Shown: positions 39,905-49,598, numbered from the stretch's first letter. The stretch is 64,000 nt of DNA from Pseudarthrobacter sulfonivorans (GCF_001484605.1 NZ_CP013747.1:2294001-2358000), one strand, 5' to 3'. Numbers and translations are program-made. The notes: generated by a model not told the origin, from the sequence alone.

Positions 39905-41142
39905 GCATCAACACCAGCACGACGGCCGGACCGTCCCTCAGGGCAGCCGCCGCAGCCACTTTTGTGGTCTTCGGGATCAACGGCTTTGTCTTTGCCAGCT
40001 GGGCCGCCAGGATCCCCGCCGTCACCGAGACGCTGCACCTGACCTCCGGCCAGATGGGCACGCTGCTGCTGTGCATCGCCGTCGGCTCCCTGCTCGCCCT
40101 TCCGACGGCGGGACTTGTGGTGGGGAAGATCGGCACCGCCAATGCCGTGCGCACAGGCGGTCTGCTGTCAGCCCTGGCCGGGGTGGGCATTGCCCTTTCC
40201 CTGTCGGCGGAATCTATCCCGGGCACTGCCGTTTCCCTGTTCTTCTTCGGCATTGGCGTCGGGCTGTGGGACGTTTCCCAGAATATTGAAGGTGCCGACG
40301 TCGAGCACAAGCTTCGGCGCACCATCATGCCGCAGTTCCATGCGGCCTTCAGCGGCGGGGCCTTTGTGGGGGCACTGATCGGTGCGGGCCTCTCAACACT
40401 CGGTATTGGCCTGCCGTTGCACCTGCTGGTCATCGCCGCTGTAGTAGTGGTGGTAGCCCTCGTGGCGCCCCGCTATTTCCTCCCCCACGCGGCCCAGGCC
40501 GCTCCGGTCGAGGGTGAACCGACGGCCGTGAAGGGGCCATCGGCCTGGCGTGACGGCCGCACCCTGCTGATCGGCGTTGTGGTCCTGGGTGCAACCCTCA
40601 CCGAAGGCGCCGGAAACGACTGGATCGCCAAGGCCACTGTTGACGGCCTGGGCAGTTCGGAATCCACCGGTGCCCTGATGTTCGCCTTGTTTGTCCTGGC
40701 GATGACGGCGATGCGGCTCTTTGGCGGCCGCGTGATCGACATCTACGGCCGCGTCGTAGTGCTCCGGGCCAGCATGGCCGCGGCCACCGCGGGTCTGTGC
40801 CTGTTTGTGCTCGCGGGGAACATCTGGCTGGCCGGGGTTGGTGCTGCGCTGTGGGGCGTGGGCTCCGCGCTGGCCTTCCCCATGGGAATGTCAGCGGCGG
40901 CCGACGATCCGAAGCATGCAGCGGCGCGGGTCTCGGTTGTATCCACTTTGGGGTATGTTTCGTTCCTCGCCGGCCCGCCGTTGCTGGGCTACCTGGGCGA
41001 CCTCACGGGAATCCACCTGGCGCTCCTCGCGATCCTCGCCCCGATCCTGGTGGCACTGCTCCTCGCCGGCGCCGCGAGGCCATTGGCCTCCAAGTCCCAG
41101 CCCTCCAAGCCCCAGTCCTCCGCGCCCCAGTCCTCCAAGTAG
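39901..41142 (+). CDS. MFS transporter
   Basis: This 413-residue protein has about 12 hydrophobic segments and the MFS layout of two six-helix halves separated by a hydrophilic loop near residues 198-215 (HAAQAAPVEGEPTAVKG). Conserved bits include FASWAARIPAVTETLHLT at the first loop, typical of the MFS subgroup containing YbjJ-like proteins. Its ATG overlaps the DeoR stop (ATGA), so the two genes form one unit. The Ser/Pro/Gln-rich C-terminus contains short tandem repeats (SKPQSSAPQSSK). Substrate unknown; a sugar or sugar derivative would fit the regulator. Confidence 0.88.
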   Translation: MSINTSTTAGPSLRAAAAATFVVFGINGFVFASWAARIPAVTETLHLTSGQMGTLLLCIAVGSLLALPTAGLVVGKIGTANAVRTGGLLSALAGVGIALSLSAESIPGTAVSLFFFGIGVGLWDVSQNIEGADVEHKLRRTIMPQFHAAFSGGAFVGALIGAGLSTLGIGLPLHLLVIAAVVVVVALVAPRYFLPHAAQAAPVEGEPTAVKGPSAWRDGRTLLIGVVVLGATLTEGAGNDWIAKATVDGLGSSESTGALMFALFVLAMTAMRLFGGRVIDIYGRVVVLRASMAAATAGLCLFVLAGNIWLAGVGAALWGVGSALAFPMGMSAAADDPKHAAARVSVVSTLGYVSFLAGPPLLGYLGDLTGIHLALLAILAPILVALLLAGAARPLASKSQPSKPQSSAPQSSK

Positions 41143-41171
41143 GGGAACCCCACCGGTATTAGGGTGGGGAG

Positions 41172-42668
41172 ATGTACAGAGTGTGGCGCAATGGACCGGG
41201 CTGGATCAGCCGCTTTGACCGGCACCTGGTCCGCGGCGTGTCGTCGTTCCCGGGTGGAAACCACGATGAGTTTTTCCGGCGCCTCTCCGCCTCCGCCACC
41301 CACGGCAAACTGTGGATCGGGGCAGCGGCGATCATGGCCGCCTTCCCCGGCAAACCCCGCCGGGCCGCCCTGCACGGGCTGATCGCCCAAGCGGTGGCAT
41401 CGGCGGTGACCAACGTGGTGTTCAAGACCCTGTTGCCGCGGGCACGCCCGCTCCCTGAGCATCTGCCGGTTTTCCGGTTCGTCCATCCGCAGCCCACCAG
41501 TTCGTCCATGCCATCGGGGCATTCGGCCTCAGCTATCGCCTTCGCGCTCGGCGCCGGCCTGGTCAAGCCGGTTGTCGGTGCGGCACTTGCGCCGGCGGCG
41601 CTGGGGGTGGCCTATTCCCGCGTCCACACGGGGGCCCACTGGCCATCGGATGTGTTCTTCGGTTCGGCGATCGGCGCAGGGGCGGCGCTGGTGACCCGTA
41701 AGTGGTGGCCCGTCCGCCCACCGTTTCCCGGAGTATCGCGCACCGCAACCCAGGCCCCGGAGCTGCCGGCCGGTGAAGGTCTCAGCATCGTGGTGAATAC
41801 GCTCGGCGGCTCCTTCACGGAACAAACGGCAGGCGCACTCCAGGAAGTATTCCCCAAGGCGTATATAAAAACGGTCGAGCTGGGAGAGAGCCTGGAAGAG
41901 GCCATCCAGGCCACCGCTTCCCACCCGCGCACCCGTGCCCTGGGCGTGTGGGGCGGCGACGGTACTGTTGGCACCGCCGCCGCAGCCGCCGTCGAACATT
42001 CCCTTCCCCTGCTGGTGCTCCCGGGCGGGACGCTCAACCACTTCGCGCGGGACACGGGGACTGCCAACCTCAAGGACGCTGTGGCAGCCGCGGCCGCTGG
42101 TGAAGCCGCGCGGGCCGACGTCGGCCTTGTGACCGTGGAGCGCGGGCTGGCGGGCAACCCGGAAACGGCTGACCTGGTCATGCTGAACACGGCCAGCATC
42201 GGCCTCTACCCCAACCTGGTCCGGCGCAGGGAGCAGCTGCAGCCGGCCCTCGGCAAACCGCTGGCCGGCGTGGTGGCAATGTTCCGGACCTTCGCCGCGG
42301 GAACACCCACCACCCTGACCGTGGACGGTGTCCGGCACAAACTCTGGATCGCGTACATCGGACGCGGGCGCTACTACCCCCGGGACCACGCGCCCCTGTC
42401 GCGGCCCGTGCTGGACGACGGCGTCCTGGATGTCCGCATGATCACCGCCGACGAATCCTTTGCCCGGCTCCGGCTCCTGTGGTCGGTGCTGACCGGCACG
42501 GTGGCGACCTCCCGGATCACCCATCTGCGGGAGGCTACCGAGGTCCGGATTGAGTCGGAGGGCTCCCCCCTGGCACTGGCGGTCGACGGCGAGGCGCTGG
42601 CGGGCGTGCGCAGCGTCCGGATCCGGGTGGAACCGCGTGCCTTGACCTACTACTCGCCCCGCACCTAA
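41172..42668 (+). CDS. PAP2 phosphatase fused to diacylglycerol-kinase-type lipid kinase
   Basis: The first half is a PAP2 acid phosphatase domain with its three motifs: KTLLPRARP near residue 83, MPSGHSAS near 116, and SRVHTGAHWPSDV near 150. The second half, from about residue 200, is a DAGK catalytic domain with WGGDGTVGTAA near residue 258 and LPGGTLNHFARDTG near 286. One protein therefore contains both a lipid phosphate phosphatase and a lipid kinase. Such fusions are known in actinobacteria; their lipid substrate is mostly unproven. TAGGGT lies six bases before the ATG, suggesting leaderless translation. 498 residues. Confidence 0.9.
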   Translation: MYRVWRNGPGWISRFDRHLVRGVSSFPGGNHDEFFRRLSASATHGKLWIGAAAIMAAFPGKPRRAALHGLIAQAVASAVTNVVFKTLLPRARPLPEHLPVFRFVHPQPTSSSMPSGHSASAIAFALGAGLVKPVVGAALAPAALGVAYSRVHTGAHWPSDVFFGSAIGAGAALVTRKWWPVRPPFPGVSRTATQAPELPAGEGLSIVVNTLGGSFTEQTAGALQEVFPKAYIKTVELGESLEEAIQATASHPRTRALGVWGGDGTVGTAAAAAVEHSLPLLVLPGGTLNHFARDTGTANLKDAVAAAAAGEAARADVGLVTVERGLAGNPETADLVMLNTASIGLYPNLVRRREQLQPALGKPLAGVVAMFRTFAAGTPTTLTVDGVRHKLWIAYIGRGRYYPRDHAPLSRPVLDDGVLDVRMITADESFARLRLLWSVLTGTVATSRITHLREATEVRIESEGSPLALAVDGEALAGVRSVRIRVEPRALTYYSPRT

Positions 42669-42843
42669 GGCTGCTGCGCCCCCTGAGGGGACCCCTGATC
42701 ATCCGTGCGGACTACCCTGATTCGACCCTGAATCATCCCTGAGACAGGCGAAATCCGGCCGAGCCGTCGGTAGCGTGGAGCGTACACACGAAAACTTCCC
42801 CGCATCCCGCAGCCACCAGGCTGCTGTTCTAAGGAACATTTCC

Positions 42844-43806
42844 ATGATTGAGGCAACAGGCCTGTCAAAGGTCTACGGCAGCAAAACGGCGGTTGACGGC
42901 GTCAGCTTCACCGTCAAAGCAGGGCAGGTAACGGGCTTCCTGGGCCCGAACGGTGCCGGCAAATCCACCACCATGCGCATGATCATGGGACTGGACCGGC
43001 CGACGTCGGGCACGGTCACCGTCAACGGCCTGCACTACGCCGATCACAAGGCCCCCCTGCACCAGGTGGGTGCGCTGCTGGACGCCAAAGCAGTCCACAC
43101 CAGCCGCAGCGCCTACAACCACCTGCGGGCCATGGCGGCGACGCACAACATTCCCACGTCCCGGGTGCATGAAGTCATCGAAATGACCGGCCTGGAGGCA
43201 GTGGCCCGGAAGAAGGCAGGCGGCTTCTCGCTGGGCATGGGGCAGCGCCTGGGCATTGCCAACGCGCTCCTTGGCGACCCGCAGACCCTGATCCTGGACG
43301 AGCCGGTCAACGGCCTCGATCCGGAAGGTGTGTTGTGGGTCCGCAACCTGGTCCGCTACCTCGCCGGGCAGGGCAAGACCGTCTTCCTGTCCTCACACCT
43401 CATGAGCGAAATGGCCCAGACGGCAGACCACCTGATTGTGATCGGCCGCGGCAAAATCATCGCGGACGCCCCCGTGCAGGACATCATTGCGGGCACCCGT
43501 CAGGTCAAGACCCTGGTCCGCACGTCCGCAGCCACCCAGCTGTCCGCCCTGCTGTCCGGCGATGGCGTGACCGTGGACCAGGGCCAGCCCGAAACCCTGG
43601 AAGTGACAGGCCTGGACGCACGCCAGATCGCCCAGGTGGCACTGGACAACCGGGTTCTCGTCTACGAACTCACCCCGCAGCAGTCGTCTCTGGAAGACGC
43701 CTACTTCGATCTCACCAAGGACGAAGTGGAATACCACTCACACCTGACCGGTGGACCCTCCGGCGAGTTCGCCCGGGAAACCGCCCCGGCAACGGCAGGA
43801 AAGTAA
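42844..43806 (+). CDS. ABC transporter ATP-binding protein
   Basis: This is a single ABC domain: Walker A GPNGAGKSTTMRMI near residue 39, signature FSLGMGQRLGIANAL near 130, and Walker B TLILDEPVNGLDPEG near 150. A C-terminal extension of about 90 residues follows, typical of drug- or bacitracin-type exporters of the DrrA/CcmA class. ATG 42844 (MIEATGLSKVYGSK) has AAGGA eight bases upstream; the longer frame from 42775 was dropped. It is followed 5 bp later by its permease, then by a two-component system. Confidence 0.94.
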   Translation: MIEATGLSKVYGSKTAVDGVSFTVKAGQVTGFLGPNGAGKSTTMRMIMGLDRPTSGTVTVNGLHYADHKAPLHQVGALLDAKAVHTSRSAYNHLRAMAATHNIPTSRVHEVIEMTGLEAVARKKAGGFSLGMGQRLGIANALLGDPQTLILDEPVNGLDPEGVLWVRNLVRYLAGQGKTVFLSSHLMSEMAQTADHLIVIGRGKIIADAPVQDIIAGTRQVKTLVRTSAATQLSALLSGDGVTVDQGQPETLEVTGLDARQIAQVALDNRVLVYELTPQQSSLEDAYFDLTKDEVEYHSHLTGGPSGEFARETAPATAGK

Positions 43807-43811
43807 GGACG

Positions 43812-44708
43812 ATGACCACCATGACTGAAACCCAAACTTCCCGGGTCCGCTCCACCGCTGGTACCAAGGGCGTGACCTTCGCCGGTGTGCTGCGGTCCGA
43901 ATGGATCAAGCTGTTCTCCCTGATGTCCACCCGCATCCTGCTGCTCCTGACCCTGGTCGCGATTGTCGGCGTCGGGGCCCTTGCCGTCCTGATCCGATTC
44001 ACGTTCCTGGACGAAATGACCAGGCAGGCGCGGGACCAGGGCCAGACCCTGACGCCGGAAATGATGGCGCAGTCCTTCCCGCCGGGCTCGGGCTTCGACC
44101 TGTACAACCTGCCCAACGCCGGCCTGCAGATCGGCATCCTGGTGCTGGGCTCGCTGGCCGTCCTGTTCATCTCCTCCGAATACGCCACGGGGATGATCCG
44201 CTCCACCATGAACGCCGTCCCGCGCCGCACGCCGGCCTTTGTGGCCAAGGCAATCCTGCTCGCCGTGATCTCCTACGTCATCACCACCATCGCTGCTGTT
44301 GCCACCTTCCTGATCGCCATGCCGGTGTTCCAAGGGCTGGGCTTCGACCTGGACTGGTCCACGGAAGGCGTGCTGTACAGCGTCTTCACGGGCGGCCTCT
44401 ACGTGGCCGGTGTGGCCTTGATCGGCCTGTCGCTCGGCGCACTGCTGCGCAACTCCGCCGGCGGCATCACAGTCCTGGTGGGCTTGTTCTTTGTCCTGTC
44501 CATCGCGGCCAGCTTTATGACGTTCATACCCGGCGACTTCTGGAAGTACGTGCCCCAGTACCTCCCCAGCGATGCCGGCGGACGGTTCCTCTCCATTGGC
44601 CACATCGACGGCATCATCGATCCCTGGCATGGCGGCCTGATATTCCTGGGCTACGTTCTGCTGTTCCTGGTACCGGCCATGATTGTGCTTAAGAAACGCG
44701 ACGTCTAG
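43812..44708 (+). CDS. ABC transporter permease
   Basis: This 298-residue membrane protein with about six hydrophobic segments (for example STRILLLLTLVAIVGVGALA near residue 40 and FLGYVLLFLVPAMIVL at the end) belongs to the ABC-2 type permeases. It begins MTTMTETQTSRVRSTAG at ATG 43812, with AAGGA upstream, 5 bp after the ATP-binding gene. The pair probably exports a hydrophobic compound or antibiotic, and it lies directly upstream of a sensor kinase and response regulator that may control it. Confidence 0.92.
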   Translation: MTTMTETQTSRVRSTAGTKGVTFAGVLRSEWIKLFSLMSTRILLLLTLVAIVGVGALAVLIRFTFLDEMTRQARDQGQTLTPEMMAQSFPPGSGFDLYNLPNAGLQIGILVLGSLAVLFISSEYATGMIRSTMNAVPRRTPAFVAKAILLAVISYVITTIAAVATFLIAMPVFQGLGFDLDWSTEGVLYSVFTGGLYVAGVALIGLSLGALLRNSAGGITVLVGLFFVLSIAASFMTFIPGDFWKYVPQYLPSDAGGRFLSIGHIDGIIDPWHGGLIFLGYVLLFLVPAMIVLKKRDV

Positions 44709-44728
44709 GCGGACACTAGGCTCTAAGC

Positions 44729-46093
44729 ATGAATGAAGCGGCTCTCGTCAGGGACGCGCCGGCCAGCCAGGCCGACGCGTCCCTTGCCGAAATCACGGCC
44801 AAGCGCCGCGGGCTGCTCCGGCGCTACCTTTACCAGCACCCCCGGGTGATGGACGGTGTGGTGGTGTTCAGCTACGCGCTGCTGGTGGCGCCGACCGTGG
44901 TGGACTCGGTCATGTCCGGCGCCTGGCTGGCGGCGGCGCTCCTCTTCGTGGTCGCCGGGGCCCTGTTCTTCCGGCGCTCCCACTCCGTGGCGTTGGCTGC
45001 CTTCGTCGCGGTGATGGAAGTAGCGGTCACGCTGCTGCACCCGTGGGGCTCAAATGTCTCGGCGGGCCTGTGGTTCTCGCTGTATGCCGTGGCCGTGGTG
45101 CACACGCGCCGGTTCGCGCTGGTGGCCATGGCCGCCGCCACGGCGCCGCTGGCCCTGCTGTACCTGCTGGCCGCCGTTGGTCCCATGGAGAATTCCTTCG
45201 TCCACGATGCCGGCGGCAATCCCGGCGACTTCCACCTCCTGACCAGCATCGCCACCGGCGCCACAATCGCCCTGTCCAACGTCATCGCCACCGGGATCGG
45301 CATCTCGGTGCGGCAGCGGCGGGAACATGAGCAGGAGATCGCCGCCTGGGCGGCGCGGACGGCCAGCCTGGCGTCCGTCAACGAACGCAACCGGATCGCC
45401 CGCGAAATGCACGACGTCGTGGCGCACTCACTGACGGTGATGGTCAGCCTCTCCGATGGCGCCGCCGTCGTGGTCCGGAAAAGCCCCGACCGCGCCGGCG
45501 AAGTGCTGGGCGAACTGTCGCGGACGGGCCGGACCGCCCTGGCGGACATGCGGCGAGTCCTGGGCGTACTCCGGGACGACGCCGGCGGCACGGCGCCACG
45601 GCTGCCGCTCGCTTCGGGCGACAGCCTGGCGAAGCTCCTGGAGGGCTTCCGCACCGCGGGCCTGCCGCTGCACTACTCGCACACCGGCCCGGCGCTGCCC
45701 GACGACGCGGCCTTCCAGCTGACGGTCTACAGGATTGTGCAGGAGTCACTGACCAATGTGCTCCGCTACGGCCGGTCGCTGGGACGCGTGGACGTGGGCA
45801 TCGTCCGGGCCGGCTCCACGGTCACCATTGAAGTGCTCGACGACGGCGCGGGAGTCCCGGGCCCGGGCACCTCCGATGGCGGCGGGCCGGGTTCAGGACT
45901 CCCAGGCTCCGGCGTCGGGCCCGGTTCCGGCCAGGGGCTGGCGGGGATGGCCGAGCGGGCGCGCATCTACGCAGGCACTGTGGTGGCCGGGCGGCGCGGC
46001 CGCGGCTGGCGCGTGTGTGCCGTCCTGACCTGGCCGGCCGACGAGCCCGCGGAAGCCCCACAACCGTCCACCCCGACTGCAAGGCACACGTGA
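44729..46093 (+). CDS. two-component sensor histidine kinase (NarL/DesK class)
   Basis: The N-terminal 200 residues contain about five membrane segments. A HisKA_3 domain follows with NRIAREMHDVVAHSLTVMV near residues 216-234, whose His is the phosphorylation site, and then an HATPase domain ending GQGLAGMAERARIYAGTV. In the C-terminus, near residues 378-400, a Gly/Pro/Ser-rich insertion (GPGTSDGGGPGSGLPGSG) interrupts the ATPase domain between the N and G boxes. TAGGCT six bases before the ATG suggests a leaderless mRNA. It overlaps its response regulator by 4 bp. Confidence 0.92.
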   Translation: MNEAALVRDAPASQADASLAEITAKRRGLLRRYLYQHPRVMDGVVVFSYALLVAPTVVDSVMSGAWLAAALLFVVAGALFFRRSHSVALAAFVAVMEVAVTLLHPWGSNVSAGLWFSLYAVAVVHTRRFALVAMAAATAPLALLYLLAAVGPMENSFVHDAGGNPGDFHLLTSIATGATIALSNVIATGIGISVRQRREHEQEIAAWAARTASLASVNERNRIAREMHDVVAHSLTVMVSLSDGAAVVVRKSPDRAGEVLGELSRTGRTALADMRRVLGVLRDDAGGTAPRLPLASGDSLAKLLEGFRTAGLPLHYSHTGPALPDDAAFQLTVYRIVQESLTNVLRYGRSLGRVDVGIVRAGSTVTIEVLDDGAGVPGPGTSDGGGPGSGLPGSGVGPGSGQGLAGMAERARIYAGTVVAGRRGRGWRVCAVLTWPADEPAEAPQPSTPTARHT

Positions 46094-46782
46094 CTGAAAC
46101 CCAACCCATAACCATCCTGCTGGTTGATGACCAGCCGCTGCTGAGGATGGGGTTCCGCCTTATCCTCGAGGGCGAGGAAGACCTGCATATTGTGGGCGAA
46201 GCCTCCGACGGTGCCGAGGCGGTCCGGCTGGTCCGCGACCTCAAACCCGACGTGGTGCTGATGGACGTCCGGATGCCCGTGCTGGACGGTATCGAGGCAA
46301 CCCGCGCCATCACCGCCTCCGGATCCTGCGCCCGGATCATCATCCTCACCACCTTCGATGTGGACGAATACGCCTTCGCCGGGCTCCAGGCAGGCGCGTC
46401 CGCGTTCCTCCTCAAGGACGTGGCGCCGTCGGATCTGGTCAATGCCGTCCGGGTGGTGGCCAGCGGGGATGCCGTGGTGGCCCCGCGTGTCACGCAGCGG
46501 CTGCTGGAGACCTATGTCCGCGGTGCAGCCGTGCCGGCCCCCTCCACCGCGCCGCGGGATTCGCTGCTCGAAGACCTCACGCCGCGCGAAACAGAAATGC
46601 TCGAAGCCATGGCGGAGGGCCTCTCCAATGCCGAGATCGCGCACCGGTATTTCCTCTCCGAGGCAACGGTGAAGACCCACGTCCGCCGGATCCTGACCAA
46701 GCTTCACCTGCGCGACCGGGTCCAGGCAGTTGTTTACGCCTACGAGACAGGCCTGGTGGTCCCCAGCAATCCGGATTACTGA
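46090..46782 (+). CDS. LuxR/NarL-family response regulator
   Basis: The receiver domain opens ITILLVDDQPLLRMGFRLIL; the phosphorylated Asp is in DVVLMDVRMPVLDG near residue 57. The C-terminal LuxR helix-turn-helix reads LTPRETEMLEAMAEGLSNAE and ATVKTHVRRILTKLHLRDR. The start is GTG 46090 inside the stop of the kinase gene (GTGA overlap), giving 230 residues; upstream codons in the frame belong to the kinase. It probably regulates the ABC exporter just upstream of the kinase. Confidence 0.94.
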   Translation: MTETQPITILLVDDQPLLRMGFRLILEGEEDLHIVGEASDGAEAVRLVRDLKPDVVLMDVRMPVLDGIEATRAITASGSCARIIILTTFDVDEYAFAGLQAGASAFLLKDVAPSDLVNAVRVVASGDAVVAPRVTQRLLETYVRGAAVPAPSTAPRDSLLEDLTPRETEMLEAMAEGLSNAEIAHRYFLSEATVKTHVRRILTKLHLRDRVQAVVYAYETGLVVPSNPDY

Positions 46783-46822
46783 CGCTGGCGCGGACGACTG
46801 ACGCTGGCGCGGCCTACTGACG
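46778..46822. repeat. 19-bp tandem repeat at the response regulator stop
   Basis: ACTGACGCTGGCGCGG recurs with a 19-bp period at 46778 and 46797, and a partial third copy (ACTGACG) begins at 46816. The first copy overlaps the stop codon. No function is evident. Confidence 0.7.
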
Positions 46823-46882
46823 CACAGGTTCCGCACAGGAAGGGCCTATGCAGGGGATAGGCGGGGCGCGTTGGATGGAGCC

Positions 46883-47776
46883 ATGAGCAACCACCTTCCC
46901 CACCCCAACCACGACCGCGGCCTTGAGTTTGATCTGTCCACCATGATCAGCCGCCGTTCCCTCGGAATGTTCCTCGGCGCCGGCGGTGCGGCAGCCGCTT
47001 TGGCAGCGTGCACCCCCGGCGGGTCAGGCACCACAGCCAGCACGTCGACGTCGGCCGCCACGGAGAGTGCCACAGCCACCGCCAGTGCGGCCACCACGAC
47101 GGCGACACCCACCGCCAGCCCCACGCTTACCCGGGCGATCGCGGAGTGCGGTGTGGAGATCCCCGAGGAAACAGCAGGTCCCTACCCCGGTGACGGCTCG
47201 AACGGCCCCAACGTCCTGGCAGCCTCCGGGGTAGTGCGGCAGGACATCACCTCAAGCTTCGGAACCGGGTCTGCTTCGGCTGAAGGCGTGCCGCTGACGT
47301 TCACCCTGACGCTGCTGGACAACGCCAACGGCTGCGTCCCGCTGGCAGGTGCGGCCGTGTACGCCTGGCACTGCGACCGGGACGGCAGGTACTCCATGTA
47401 CGATTCCGGACTGGCAAACGAAAACTACCTCCGCGGCGTCCAGGAGGCGGACGTCAATGGCCAGGTCACCTTCACCTCCATCTTCCCCGGAGCCTATTCC
47501 GGGCGCTGGCCGCATATCCACTTCGAGGTGTTCGAGTCCATGAGCAACGCCACGGCTGCCGGACAGGTGCTGGCGGTATCGCAGATCGCGCTGACCAAGG
47601 CCGCCTGCGACGACGTCTACGCCACGCCCGGCTACGAAGCCAGCGTCGCGAACATGAAGCGGACCACCCTGCAGTCGGACAACGTCTTCAGGAATGACGG
47701 CGGCATCTACCAGCTGGCAACCATGACCGGATCGGCTTCGGCCGGCTACACCGCGGGGCTCAACGTGACCATCTAG
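46883..47776 (+). CDS. intradiol dioxygenase-like exported protein
   Basis: The N-terminus combines a twin-arginine-type motif (ISRRSLGMFLGAGG) with a lipobox (LAAC near residue 37), so export and lipid anchoring are likely. After a Thr/Ser/Ala-rich linker, the catalytic fold carries the four expected iron ligands of protocatechuate/catechol dioxygenases: Tyr in ETAGPY, Tyr in GRYSMYD, and two His in RWPHIHFEVF. Secreted members of this group are known, but their substrates are mostly unproven. The ATG at 46883 has GGAG five bases upstream; 297 residues. Confidence 0.88.
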   Translation: MSNHLPHPNHDRGLEFDLSTMISRRSLGMFLGAGGAAAALAACTPGGSGTTASTSTSAATESATATASAATTTATPTASPTLTRAIAECGVEIPEETAGPYPGDGSNGPNVLAASGVVRQDITSSFGTGSASAEGVPLTFTLTLLDNANGCVPLAGAAVYAWHCDRDGRYSMYDSGLANENYLRGVQEADVNGQVTFTSIFPGAYSGRWPHIHFEVFESMSNATAAGQVLAVSQIALTKAACDDVYATPGYEASVANMKRTTLQSDNVFRNDGGIYQLATMTGSASAGYTAGLNVTI

Positions 47777-47786
47777 ACTCGGAACC

Positions 47787-49112
47787 ATGCCTTCACGCTC
47801 CAGTGCCGCCGCCTCCAGTGCCAGTGACCACATCCAGGACCTGGGCGCGTATGTCAGCGCATCGCCGTCGAGCTTCCATGCCGTCCACGAGGCCGCCCGC
47901 CGGCTGGATGAAGCCGGGTTCACCGGCCTGGACGAGCGTGAGCCCTGGGCCGGCGGGGCCGGTTCGTTCTACCTGGTCCGCGACGGCGCGCTGATCGCCT
48001 GGGTGGTCCCGGAAGACGCCGGACCCACCACCGGGTTCAACATCCTTGGCGCGCACACGGACTCCCCGTCCTTCAAGCTCAAGCCCAAGCCCACCACGGG
48101 AGCCTTCGGCTGGCTGCAGGCCGGCGTGGAGGTCTACGGCGGGCCGCTGCTCAACTCCTGGCTGGACCGCGAACTTCGGCTGGCGGGCCGGCTGGTCATG
48201 CTGGACGGCACAGAGCACCTCACCGCCACCGGGCCGATGCTCCGCTTCCCGCAGCTGGCCATCCACCTTGACCGTGCCGTGAACGACGGCCTCACCCTGG
48301 ACAAGCAGCGGCACATGAACCCCGTGTGGGGCCTGGGGGACCCCGCCGATTTTGACCTGCTGGCGGTTTTGGCGTCCCACGTGCCCGGCGCTTCCGTTGA
48401 TCCGGCCAGGATCGGCGGGTACGACGTCGTTATTGCAGACACGCAGGCACCTGGGGTTTTCGGGGCCAACAGTGAGTTCTTCGCTTCCGGGCGACTGGAC
48501 AACCTTTCCGCGACGCACGCCGGGCTGGCGGCGCTGATCGCGCATTCTTCAGCTGCGTCTGGCGGCGCGGCAGGTGGGCCGATCGCCGTCCTCGCGGCGT
48601 TCGACCACGAGGAAATCGGCTCCAACTCCCGTTCCGGCGCGTGCGGGCCCGTCCTCGAAGACGTCCTCGTGCGGATCTCCGACGGACTCGGCGCCACGGT
48701 GAGCCAACGGCGGCAGGCGCTGGCGGCGTCGTTCTGCGTTTCCGCGGACGCCGGCCACGCCGTCCACCCCAACTACCCGGAGCGGCACGATCCGGCCAAC
48801 CACCCGGTCCTGAACGGCGGCCCGCTGCTCAAGATCAACGCCAACCAGCGGTACGCGACCGATGCCACCGGCGCGGCTTTCTGGGCCAGGCTGTGCGGGG
48901 AGGCGAAGGTGCCGTACCAGGAATTTGTGTCCAACAACGTGATGCCCTGCGGCTCCACCATCGGCCCCCTGACCGCCACGCGCCTGGGGATCCGGACTGT
49001 CGACGTCGGCGTGCCCCTGCTCTCGATGCACTCCGCACGTGAGCTCTGCGGCGTGGCGGACCCGCACCGGCTGGCAACGGTCACGGAGCTTTTCTTCCGG
49101 ACTGCGATGTAG
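47787..49112 (+). CDS. M18 family aminopeptidase
   Basis: This zinc aminopeptidase removes N-terminal, mainly acidic or neutral, residues from peptides in the cytoplasm. Visible signature segments are GAHTDSPSFKLKPKPT near residue 90 (first zinc His and Asp), AAFDHEEIGSNS near residue 270 (the catalytic Glu pair), SADAGHAVHPNYPERHDP near 310, and the C-terminal SMHSARELCG with the last zinc His. At 441 residues it is a normal full-length member (apeB-like). TAGACT lies seven bases before the ATG, another leaderless-type start. Confidence 0.94.
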   Translation: MPSRSSAAASSASDHIQDLGAYVSASPSSFHAVHEAARRLDEAGFTGLDEREPWAGGAGSFYLVRDGALIAWVVPEDAGPTTGFNILGAHTDSPSFKLKPKPTTGAFGWLQAGVEVYGGPLLNSWLDRELRLAGRLVMLDGTEHLTATGPMLRFPQLAIHLDRAVNDGLTLDKQRHMNPVWGLGDPADFDLLAVLASHVPGASVDPARIGGYDVVIADTQAPGVFGANSEFFASGRLDNLSATHAGLAALIAHSSAASGGAAGGPIAVLAAFDHEEIGSNSRSGACGPVLEDVLVRISDGLGATVSQRRQALAASFCVSADAGHAVHPNYPERHDPANHPVLNGGPLLKINANQRYATDATGAAFWARLCGEAKVPYQEFVSNNVMPCGSTIGPLTATRLGIRTVDVGVPLLSMHSARELCGVADPHRLATVTELFFRTAM

Positions 49113-49598
49113 GCGTGGCCTGAACGCGGTCAGCCAATTCGGCTATCTGGCCGGAAGGGGCCTCCCAGCGTTCGGTCCGCCCGCTGGCGGATGTCGGCGG
49201 TGCTGCGTGGAAGGCGGGACACCTGACGCTACGGGCCATTTTCATCGGGGCTCCCGGGCACTTGGAAATCGTCAACCTGAAGTCCCTTATGCGCGCTAGC
49301 CCAGATACAGCGGTCAAATCCCTACAATATGGGCGGAATGAGAACCCTATACCTAACATTCGGACCGGCGGCCAAACCCCTGTACTTGGGTAGGAAACGT
49401 ATGTCCGGCGCTCAAAAGTGAGTACCTGCCACTGGTGACAGGCGCTTCAGGCCAGCCATAGGCTCATCTCTACGGCCAGAGTCGAAGGCTAAATGAGAGC
49501 TGGGGCCAGAGACCAGACCCATGACCGGATAAAGCGATAAATCTGCGCCCGACTTCTGAGTCGAGTGCGGAGTTGACTAAATCCGCAAGCGTCATGAA
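49113..49598. other. intergenic region upstream of the first glycosyltransferase pair
   Basis: This 486-bp gap precedes the first glycosyltransferase operon. From about 49500 on it is clearly homologous to 59374-59472 upstream of the second operon, including a nearly identical last 60 bp before the start. Further upstream the two diverge but share short pieces such as a TACCTAA motif (49350-49357). No gene was found; the promoter should lie here. Confidence 0.6.
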
